From Chlamydiota bacterium (GTDB lineage Bacteria > Auribacterota > JACPWU01), in NCBI GenBank assembly GCA_016178055.1, contig JACOUC010000061.1, positions 1-58,823 on the forward strand: DNA of 58,823 nt, in the 5' to 3' direction. A model generated the notes under the pieces. It was given only the letters and a program-made list of their open reading frames with translations. It did not search any database and was not told where the DNA came from. The position numbers and the translations under genes were made by a program. Every line of letters starts with the position of its first letter. Position 1 is the stretch's first letter. This document shows, in pieces, positions 58,201-58,823 of this stretch.

Positions 58201-58823
58201 CCGGATGCATCAATTGAGGAGCAATGACGCAATATCCGATTTTTTCTTTCTTCAAAAGTTCCTTCAGCCCCTCCACATGAAATCCCCCAACCACAAGCGC
58301 CCCACTCAAAAATTGGTCCCGATTTAAAACTTCCTGAATCTTTTCAAACATAATCCCATCTCTTTTCAAAACCTGAGCATAAAATTTTTGGGCAATTTCG
58401 AAGATGCTGCCGAAATCTGAAAGTTCATATTCCACATTTTGATCTTTTGCAATACGTTGAAGGTTGGAGAGAAAGTTATTGATAAAGATATTCTGGCTCG
58501 AGGCTCGAGGCTCAAGGCTCGAGGATAATACTTTGCTCGAGGCTCGAAGCTCAAGGCTCGAGGTAAACGCTTCTTCAGTTTTTGCTTTTTGTTTTGTTTT
58601 TGCTTCTGCCTCGAGCCCCTGCCCCGTCGGATGACTTGGGGTCGAGCCTCGAGCCTCGAGCTTATTAATGTCTTCCCTACTTCCCTCCATCGATATGATT
58701 CTTTTCAAGAGAGCAAAGTCTTTTTCTAACCTTAAAAGTTTCTTAATTTCTTTCTCATTCGCTTTTCCTCGATAGGTTGCACGCTCTACGCTATCCCCTA
58801 GCTTTTCAATCTCTTTTTCTAAT
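40244..58823 (-). CDS. Giant multidomain protein, at least 6,192 codons (5' partial)
   Basis: The frame is open from the right edge to TAA 40244. Residue numbers below count from a TTG at 58708, but 38 more in-frame codons precede it, so the true start is outside. Order: repeat-derived low complexity (1-75); an unknown alpha/beta domain (SGALVVGGFHVEGLKELL, ~140-300); Fis-like HTH modules (~760-1156); four to five membrane helices (~1242-1370); SAM methyltransferase (~1493-2086); cupin 1 (~2277-2443); phosphoribosyltransferase (~2737-2873); cupin 2 (~3020-3186); HExxHxxGxxH site (~3686-3696); kinase-like domain (~4191-4383); duplicated module 1 (~4523-4763); RelA/SpoT-like unit (~4875-5357); duplicated module 2 (~5520-5763); C-terminal alpha/beta domain. 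No stop interrupts 18.5 kb. Cellular location is unclear because the N-terminus is missing. Giant genes are known from Omnitrophota; a role in host or prey interaction is speculation. Confidence 0.9.
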   Translation of the reverse strand, partial: LEKEIEKLGDSVERATYRGKANEKEIKKLLRLEKDFALLKRIISMEGSREDINKLEARGSTPSHPTGQGLEAEAKTKQKAKTEEAFTSSLELRASSKVLSSSLEPRASSQNIFINNFLSNLQRIAKDQNVEYELSDFGSIFEIAQKFYAQVLKRDGIMFEKIQEVLNRDQFLSGALVVGGFHVEGLKELLKKEKIGYCVIAPQLMHPGDRGVYFRNIRESAEHLESQGQTLPSPTLNMQMKIDWGTLAEFLMHLGREALEKESSIKLNPQFFVSWKNQCTEKFHSVIDRLGSQFKVEVQALDVSGLDEAGLTKDQVIHLLNEGGSTAKLTLWFLKLSLKDEEYQTLMKELGVGTALLPSSQTQGIQSYSQKSETQGSPLMSLSAFKLPLMSVANVSGAVSFATNLAVLRRKYFQGNLSIQIPQLNGEVLLMAGIQIEGSTLKSSFMIPREIVEIFTFHGISNIVVTQGSQLDFISVINHLSRLKDRGTPLVSRKKFNIPGGVCVKTGNRLTLTLSASPNSDAVPIYPSGNEGITERIEDVEGWIRDGKLIQAKSILDSIEAKEGKRLKPRPGSLTRQYNGARAKLRAAFEKEMRSMPKLISQKQYRRASDTLVGLYEGFRDEKSFQSVLALLGDHATHRLSFLIWVSQIRVKGKNKTLKSLLAEKDFENLNDVIQEAKRFRLKKQTQRYLGKTLEGIYYQCLGKDEFFERVLGYKKEGILKLGLVDLNKIDLQAIPRLEEAVIKVQSRSQDRVLARAVSSLGFADLNAFSHHFGGSDYDALMKHLIEEAIAAKGNSPPVIAQYLGVSDGFVRDAITSYQIDASKLERSGIERLRVAVNQQTASKSYDFKRLMQTMGYLDRVAFKRGCQDTQGFNEIMKDYFEHALEDSGLNLKACARRLGVPWGFLYTWMNELEIEKSALPTREGKRLEEVLQQMKREEIRARGPLGKRSASEVDQLTSFNLLSALLDMGWRDFEKFSEKYGEDTEVRRVLRNLFEEVLELVNGQVKRAAPLVGLTRTKFSEWARKLGVSLKRGEMSPSLQVASRDRGIGQKLEQAFRDLPSRKQDRIDFAMAKLGFGGTFDEERFRSEGKITTSVRSFMRRYGNSSIVSEVLTRKIEQVLIDQGGVVKHAAERLGLSEPSLASFIKRLKVDVDSLPYDEAGRFRRKCTELYGDGIPNLRAVAESLGYESVYALMRHKYHQNNPEFLAAVDEVIGRALREAQGGWVSAEKLLGGVSNSLIDGSLKRTRRSMMILGVAGRWPWLQEFYDWVGHGWVGQAFMPAFIEKVLFVVFLANGVAYLSGLLFGLSPPIVAIALGLMVLWHFLHIPFLRLIELLKERKYLWAKSLILSSIGEVRSSITQYTLYTLFFLTPLFLLFAVLSIILPMPLSYEGIITLNLAISLFIPHFVVDLRQFLKLKKELDPRLKLKERVSELLKTERPEIQSQIFVHQDGMGLVPTVQALKELGVLEFLQRYDVNKSVTVQEIINHINSSVLSLRGEAGAISSSIDETALSPSAPRSGPKKGLTPEKSGDLQVTLEILEMMGWLNRDGEPASHQMTVTLTEEGRVALQMIAENDQRLTDFLPVAANMDEYLFGRAPPQDDLKNNLAQLVEFAKNNWNLPSETDPARQKIRFQMIGHFNGMLAGPMMVALGRRGFFEPICERDRQLAEIPFDFFQEGSWGVHSEDLKKLGEAHHLQSTFDFFAQLGWMEKKDDRWSMTDRGICAASLTRSYGVTTSYLATFVKLKDLITGKPFSELFPRNPDGSESHVNRAMNVWGSGGAHETYFKKIDVMVREIFSHPIEEWPKGIADMGCGDGTFLIHLYHLVEKIKAKKIEDFDRKLKGCKTHPCDEYQALKKKYEDYHLILIGADYNEASRKSTLKNLKAARIPEKFYHVVFGNIIRPNDLARDVQEKYSLARISHHISTASADSASSASSDSVGHTQHTAKYASYGLGRLPRIQSGLDALVTKSDEKCGLDLSQFLHVRSFLDHNRPYERPDSVDPSIESVEKGAYVDQDGRPLPPLELQQNLINHLKSWAPFIGRFGLISPELHGVDPRRVRDFLGKTLAISYKASHGYSRQYTVCVEEFKAAAQAAGLQWEYTPIPRPDKGLTTITVGRLTFASGSAKISDAQPPSSQAGKQFGGMIGTLVSTTSFGTFSIEFLTDFIAHLFQLSVRDRRLRSTSSNPLQEDVEAFFVSRWLNFFIDPEFFTGRQRIYQTFYRFKNRFHRVLAPLPEVYHATGQTSTLSSIPDLSINAVGVGKEHGVANDQVEKAFEKRIRRRTKILFKGLEDELYRLLIPSKLFQKMRLKTITRPNQQKFAELATPVIQSWIQNHRSEITELLPLIQTVHDSKKEVHGWYSIKFSSQIWIFIHSFNPLENTFIHDHGDALGFVCSLTPGLFERRFLNHDQSVNTTSLIQKEEKFVVPGEVDSLLPSTDTIHQIQNTVNKTCFMLEIYIWGEIPLSHMKVFIPVENEEGKYSVMKLPLDLVKQSLFVTLREEAEEIPVTEENLARGLARGPIITTADTAIVSINQVRALRSNILRCWEKRDGFLKGTLLVELKSEVNLKSFSQNRDEKTKKILSPDYVTDKKEQIFIGEDFEEVVGHAGLSRNSVYAKDWSTVAHELVELRLWRRFGEIVLGLSDQELNHGDLRTWIIKTLDRNGLWEMRVRAMDVYFHRLGCEARSEDGSTGWAVDLVKRMADEDPQKILEAISVEVDQKIESINFGNQKIEEDQPTEWLEEISRGYMALETFEQGNTVETQTSYSLMKLGDPDEVEYWAQRMIERIRRELGDRLHPGEEWVIASPQGFDIPSPIRLVAEKVAQEFGITLVPLRTDRAPETAQYAGLDLPSRTNVFNGFSVDDTEALKGKRVIFLDDCYTTGTTLQKAYQFFSQMGVREVRPCQLVNLKGEPNFEDELNRRALEEDKMGTLSRILNNEEATLTTKLFQYAFELEPVQFMQLMQKLSLKGKNKIYYATLAAKDILRPDHFWPNAWLLAKDLEQNPPEESSLTESETKKEILKSIFGGLETQLQEALQSHEFGRQLQVQDPKAKIHSQDQQAFAQVSAPIIEKWVAQHHDLLNVFLPYLIDYPQGDEDYHRNGVCMSEKFGIFAHVWAPGGETRIHNHGGALGLTCPLGAGMKETVYQLKEASSLNKFGKGWDGQVLRLQKLEEHELDSGKVGIVTRGPGSIHTIRNASDQPRIMLELYFWRTPFHNVNIFIPVEKSQASPEGVRPYYALNVDAARITRPLQSLGQGAQEINLTLEDLPPLFRERGFFLTTNGTMIIDEEHAMELFRMRAIQKVWRCVNPQDRDIILIELKPDIKLETSLNQVYYRMPIDQATVQLAQIIPEFVRKDGANKTHAYPSKNSYLEVIAIYRFRGDTLEMVLATPFEADLTGQYSFRNSHALLAKNPSFLSQGEEPHGNIVLSFENNDDPISQPSNVLILPPHHHALESQRRDLILASRLIVSLLKELGVEDQLVGNLRLVSLDSSLFSSEDLRKLLPGDEGSIPSFAVHDPHLVKVAELADVHHYSAIQMRRRKHRDHHEPPWNSIVNRPSSEDDKALRKLIAERKEIIIQRFQEGLRRYAVKDKFTNSRGYREFLLAQRKFFESSYHAIPSKTRQREGWSKSRLSEKIKAIDAELDRIDHSRDPLSQSLRNMSLGDFIDFMTDIIRNFDLTHAHAFRNNPNHIGHWKKIGEKGHLFFNLDFLNRHQDETSIVDEALCHEFFHFMGPHHQLIRLLMPVIFHAHYPRIPNLETRAKKVFWDMGSDDWNPLGHRIKDFANGRERRPSVPPGGPGVKAPLKIEFEESKLEDILPDTQSWKIELLKKYKGHVFAEKLTQALDDLTKSKIVLFPVVIPEGRHNPKDCIFGFNALAPPSTLKDIPANSIAISKEVIHYFNRLQLEAFLMGLALAPHATPEEIQGIIQEIYPELHHIQVDPKALIIKHHGICRPYHERFIRQYGSTLIDSLVEIFGVQEKASQGDDGRVSELKAKWRKDLSHEERTRWLPVINAFLSVMIDPRYEGKIDRRQIVKYLKEIPLSNRCKTYILKFLRAQHHVHSQYPRARKQIIADFFHVIREQSFTNPGFFVDFRSEVAWWTLFSDDFLCDAYADSETKPIRIRTLANNVLNYFVDHLPNVLNSIHFESEALEGKIRFLEIDIDRAFQEYEFQDRILQLEGGVIDRAKKTYREIFERAISDIKKSILETDILAETLFILYGMKTLDFSEIENIDIFFIGEGAWKMSFRADVKLRGGRILPVVFKAIKPFQLFLPRLVGFRYLKREMLRHQYYSSSTRRRGVSTFGVFHPKIHDEYPERINRVTTEEYIGYSRLDAYMERRTGEDVLEWKRRWRSTGVSILTQLVRMMVEEGIYLEDPKPANIMIAERDENGVSVQDVYFVDLGEMDIIPHHRPGVLKGPGNLLVASSGPKNPTEMIRDQILGMLVGPYQEPKFKGVEILYPELRMVDPRKEWKTYRTVGFQEVGIAIHRVFKGHLPSVRRFLDPSDMRAIGKALLLDITRKARFIETPEDLKLLEDIIHFSSVGRKTLEYQRARSALLHRYNELTSPSTRTLHDQSPVSEKVVDAFLSYVKNHGAAPESGLYHLLALSLNKIDFSRFNSEGWTASYDPGDLYITFTSPDGKSAQAYVLRGYDGVSHITQTLSQRLSEMPQDRQTAIARQIHAHEIFEKLWNEEMREGSLNDVSQAKIDVILNRFFNEMEKLGFSSSGPHQSSYRSLFKVDAMKSFIEKKLAQLSHEAVADILAELVEKVETAFLEGSSVASLLDLDDQILLSSLDEFILFDEIFSSYTRPQTFNPPTATMLYQSLVQKGLSVNREAFTHFLALKVDQGDFVVVHGQGHNKRFLPASRVQALIHQGILIPGLFLRKGKAPQTEYILSEYSEHYSGQAALFGLGLLLTPENLIELKEVFEFAFDYYSQHGKVGDLSRAIRRVYRVSQMEKNPELIAAALLLEIPESKLKTNGPSPLGDWFEKIKKIVGPVNRMRTIPYQGHLKSDRESHIGPYYVQDFKDMVVSMIDRPEAFELLMAHQLAVLEGLTGEKLEPEEKKRKFEEMVYIWASLAGDLNMKLAQVGKRGKVSQEPLEMIFKDLAFRHIQPDQHESILQEVEKVMGVPYDDRLRRYAEVTLPKELLKKIKAEYTGEKANIVSAKGGLKGPYAIQRKVQYRHKGVDEMYDVIRLMIVVKDIPTAYAISSLPVFSQRRAYDDQIARHRRSGLESLHIDIPVNIPGSSKSIYAEVQILTPDMVAYADYGPANHRLYELTMTRNLVDFQETVDQVSDDLRQNYKTLRKKVEKKNRAYIVLKFENNIETIVPLRMIHPEDDSRKPIVIDLLASPLVSKNYEDFVRVIKTKVVHRVDRRYANLREQVKNGDRFELIRRGKDIQITEILGGDLNRRCTTLRAMILLSRAIYGEDYVKRGHERGVSIFLQKNAHGLVFAKMSGAQETSTIRELRYALIHRVIRALQLSKEEYEEEIYYLLGFRIITPEEFETLVQSLIRPEWRKIVPEWRENGLISQINTPLKGEELESTDKPARSSKYKKGKRRRPSTRTLRDQSPVSETVVDAFLSYARSRGVTPENGPHHLSALSMSQIDFSEFKSDGWIASYTEGDPYITFTGLDGKSAQAYVLRGRDGTPYVTQTFSQRLAKLPQDRQTAIARQIHAHEIFERLWNEKIGSQDLTILTQSQINVVLDKFFIALENVDFSIEESQREIYRSLLVPSAIQSYCADRLVHFFGNQVADIMAEMIEKIDTLISQNNSSLLKEKTLIQIDEEIKESTLDHFMSAMDQNVLSREPVSCLGFSNLSEFNDYVDHHSVEDVLIRLGHAMDGYFASGSGVKSGEEERFLADVAQIVLDRIKSRAPDYTQENISAALLGEKVLAEYSRLASVEEGENLLGAISNLEKQSKAVSSSEELEFNFQAQRVEDSLTPFPPVIDEELGPQKTAVASALIPDRGEVRNVFRRLALRRKVVESDPFLPLLEAKAKSLDRKFPQYILVDLDLMVDQDAIELSEVLARLKHSVQMVFFNSTRNAASLDQIKKRFSLREDQVIDLGSIQEGVSEAVIAGVLRLHPEVQPQEQIRFLAHKNKKELCEPYLEAEKIRRVYTDHLTTLAQSIWVLMLDHPELLTVEQIMELGLSKEEALEIHGLIDERKELKLLKRQTSLLKAYDELGKNSKVRLTMM
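41420..42150 (-). repeat. Giant protein: duplicated module, copy 2
   Basis: STRTLRDQSPVSETVVDAFL to PQDRQTAIARQIHAHEIFER and on through the helical part. Copies 1 and 2 flank the Rel-like unit exactly. Confidence 0.85.
42640..44085 (-). other. Giant protein: RelA/SpoT-like HD + synthetase + TGS unit
   Basis: Three parts keep Rel order. HD-like: FAFDYYSQHGKVGDLSRAIR and IAAALLLEIPES, with the HD pair replaced by LE. Synthetase-like: YAIQRKVQYR, MYDVIRLMIVV (catalytic Asp kept), GLESLHIDIP and YAEVQILTPDM (catalytic Glu kept), then ADYGPANHRLYE. TGS-like: HRVDRRYANLREQVKNGD. The hydrolase looks dead; the synthetase keeps core acids. Confidence 0.65.
44420..45140 (-). repeat. Giant protein: duplicated module, copy 1
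   Basis: About 240 residues starting STRTLHDQSPVSEKVVDAFL and running through PQDRQTAIARQIHAHEIFEK to the end of an alpha-helical stretch. The same order occurs in copy 2 with clear identity in the first ~120 residues and weaker similarity after it. Confidence 0.85.
45560..46135 (-). other. Giant protein: protein-kinase-like domain
   Basis: Glycine-rich loop IGEGAWKMSF, a beta-3 Lys in VVFKAIKP, catalytic loop YLEDPKPANIMI (D-x-K-P-x-N) and metal site VYFVDLGEMD (DLG for DFG). The residues needed for ATP and Mg binding are there, so it may be active. The order resembles UbiB/ABC1 or fructosamine-kinase-like folds more than eukaryotic kinases. Confidence 0.6.
47621..47653 (-). other. Giant protein: HExxHxxGxxH metallopeptidase-like site
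   Basis: The codons read HEFFHFMGPHH, the full metzincin signature (three His ligands, catalytic Glu, Gly turn). VDEALC precedes it, as in a zinc-binding helix. A Met-turn could not be placed with confidence. Confidence 0.6.
49150..49650 (-). other. Giant protein: cupin-like domain 2
   Basis: FAQVSAPIIEKWVAQHHDLL, RIHNHGGALGL (metal His pair), SIHTIRN (distal His) and NVNIFIPVEKSQ run parallel to cupin 1. An internal duplication therefore brackets the phosphoribosyltransferase. Confidence 0.6.
50090..50500 (-). other. Giant protein: phosphoribosyltransferase domain
   Basis: EEWVIASPQGFDIPSPIRLV leads to the PRPP-binding motif VIFLDDCYTTGTTL (50172-50213), then QKAYQFFSQMGVREVRPCQL. This is the type I PRTase fold (ComF/adenine-PRTase kind). 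Confidence 0.8.
51380..51880 (-). other. Giant protein: cupin-like domain 1
   Basis: FAELATPVIQSWIQNHRSEI starts the module. FIHDHGDALGF supplies the His-x-His metal pair, and DTIHQIQN the distal His of a cupin. It ends with SHMKVFIPVENEEG. The order resembles cysteine-dioxygenase-type cupins. Cupin 2 (49150-49650) has the same order. Confidence 0.6.
52142..52375 (+). CDS. Antitoxin gene embedded antisense in the giant gene
   Basis: 77 residues from ATG 52142, with AGGAG at 52124-52128. The sequence (MKAVFEAVERLVDTLTPSEK, LDILLKRIRRRASKSPISDR, ELKQMCDEVRQELYRERSKT) resembles antitoxins of PIN-domain toxins, with the typical LKRIRxRAxxxPIS segment. A truncated PIN frame overlaps its 3' end. 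It lies on the strand opposite to the giant frame, which stays open across it. Confidence 0.55.
   Translation: MKAVFEAVERLVDTLTPSEKFRIYKKIEPSTHEERLDILLKRIRRRASKSPISDRELKQMCDEVRQELYRERSKTRR
52326..52433 (+). pseudogene. PIN-domain toxin, N-terminal remnant
   Basis: ATG 52326 opens a frame overlapping the antitoxin end: MKSVKNSIENVPKLVVDTNV, ending at TGA 52431-52433 after 35 residues. LVVDTNV is the first strand and catalytic Asp motif of PIN nucleases. The rest of the toxin is absent, because the giant-gene sequence resumes. Confidence 0.55.
52450..54230 (-). other. Giant protein: AprA-like SAM methyltransferase module
   Basis: A winged-helix/helical front part (IGHFNGMLAGPMMVALGRRG, then SYGVTTSYLATFVKLKDLI) leads to the SAM site IADMGCGDGTFLIHLYH (53360-53398) and QFLHVRSFLDHNRPY. 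This order resembles the pseudo-methyltransferase plus methyltransferase pair of AprA-type polyketide enzymes. A 60-codon palindrome insertion separates two parts of the catalytic domain. Confidence 0.6.
52894..53077. repeat. 184-bp element with perfect 20-bp terminal inverted repeats
   Basis: CTAGCCCGCATTTCTCATCA (52894-52913) equals the reverse complement of 53058-53077. The interior folds on itself, including CATACTTTGCAGTATG. It lies in the methyltransferase part of the giant gene. The motif GAGAAATxxxxxCTAG on the giant strand occurs at both ends 180 bp apart, so the net gain is exactly 60 in-frame codons (rich in Ser/Ala: STASADSASSASSDSVG). Confidence 0.85.
54265..54342. repeat. In-frame palindromic element (TGCGAGGAGCCGAAGGCGA type)
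   Basis: The left half begins CACTGCGAGGAGCCGAAGGC and the right half ends CCTCGCCTCGCAATGACA, roughly its reverse complement. It is translated in the giant frame as LSLRGEAGAISSSIDETALS followed by PSAPRSG. Similar GCGAGGAGCCGAAGGCGAC repeats occur between genes in many bacteria. Confidence 0.7.
54600..54985 (-). other. Giant protein: membrane helix cluster
   Basis: Hydrophobic runs PAFIEKVLFVVFLANGVAYL, GLSPPIVAIALGLMVLWHFL, LYTLFFLTPLFLLFAVLSII and YEGIITLNLAISLFIPHFVV give four or five membrane spans. The chain would therefore be membrane-anchored, with long soluble parts on both sides. Confidence 0.75.
55240..56430 (-). other. Giant protein: array of Fis-like helix-turn-helix modules
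   Basis: At least four, probably five, spaced HTH motifs of the AA..LG...L...l kind: PPVIAQYLGVSDGFVRDAI, ACARRLGVPWGFLYTWMNEL, RAAPLVGLTRTKFSEWARKL, HAAERLGLSEPSLASFIKRL and NLRAVAESLGYESVYALM. Each is followed by acidic linkers and spaced about 90-120 residues apart. They suggest a DNA-binding or protein-binding repeat array; binding is not demonstrated. Confidence 0.6.
58495..58661. repeat. In-frame CTCGAGGCTCGAGG repeat cluster at the giant gene's 5' part
   Basis: Several copies of GGCTCGAGGCTC on plus and their reverse complements (GAGCCTCGAGCCTCGAG at 58644-58660). Translated in the giant frame they give SSLELRASS and SSLEPRASS, plus KLEARGSTPSHPTGQGLEAE. The module looks like a REP-type cluster absorbed into coding sequence. 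Confidence 0.8.

Noticed and set aside
40244-58708. Taking TTG 58708 as the true start of the giant gene
   Set aside because: The frame remains open for 38 more codons to the window edge with ordinary coding sequence, and no ribosome site is evident.

Overview
The window looks like a chromosomal piece of an uncultivated Gram-negative bacterium with moderate-to-low GC. The likeliest assignment is Candidatus Omnitrophota (OP3) or a close relative in the PVC group. This is inferred from four things: one enormous multidomain gene, type IV pilin and inverse-autotransporter surface genes, an outer membrane cytochrome system, and a dense scatter of palindromic repeats. There is no rRNA or tRNA in the window to confirm it.

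Layout. Positions 1-2.8 kb hold a decayed transposition region: the end of an ExeA/TniB-like ATPase, two small accessory ORFs, and an IS21-like istA/istB pair fused by an internal deletion. A frameshifted MqsA-type antitoxin follows. Positions 3.5-9.3 kb are an RND efflux operon on the minus strand (permease, periplasmic adaptor, TolC-like protein), with the adaptor gene broken. Positions 9.6-14.5 kb carry a c-type cytochrome respiration operon: a secreted protein, a porin-like cytochrome, a monoheme cytochrome and a membrane heptaheme NapC-like quinol dehydrogenase. Two Crp/Fnr regulators lie just beyond it. A palindrome sits at exactly -41.5 of a predicted cytochrome promoter, and a matching palindrome lies upstream of one regulator, so redox control of the operon is plausible.

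Positions 17-24.3 kb are housekeeping and metabolic genes: 2-oxoacid:ferredoxin oxidoreductase, an endonuclease III remnant, flavin reductase, Nudix hydrolase, DHH phosphoesterase, a DinJ/YafQ toxin-antitoxin pair and thioredoxin reductase. Positions 24.4-38.5 kb are devoted to the cell surface: an inverse autotransporter with a huge beta-helix passenger, an MSHA-like pilin operon whose last gene fuses a pilin-like anchor to an NHL beta-propeller, a secreted matrixin-like protease, and a low-complexity Gly/Ser/Thr/Gln-rich exported protein. An AAA/DUF4143 ATPase follows.

Positions 40.2-58.8 kb are a single open frame of at least 6,192 codons that runs off the right edge. Reading N to C it contains Fis-like helix-turn-helix repeats, a membrane segment cluster, an AprA-like SAM methyltransferase, two cupin-like domains, a phosphoribosyltransferase, an HExxHxxGxxH metallopeptidase-like site, a protein-kinase-like domain, and a RelA/SpoT-like module bracketed by two copies of a ~240-residue domain. 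Nucleotide-, phosphate- and methyl-handling modules joined in one chain, including a ppGpp-synthetase-like unit next to a kinase fold, make this the best candidate here for an undescribed system. At least three palindromic repeats sit in frame inside the gene, and one antitoxin/PIN-toxin remnant is embedded antisense to it.

Dispersed repeats of several families (a three-stem 61-bp element, ~130-bp AT-rich palindromes, a 45-bp repeat) lie between genes throughout. Several have been absorbed into coding sequence.
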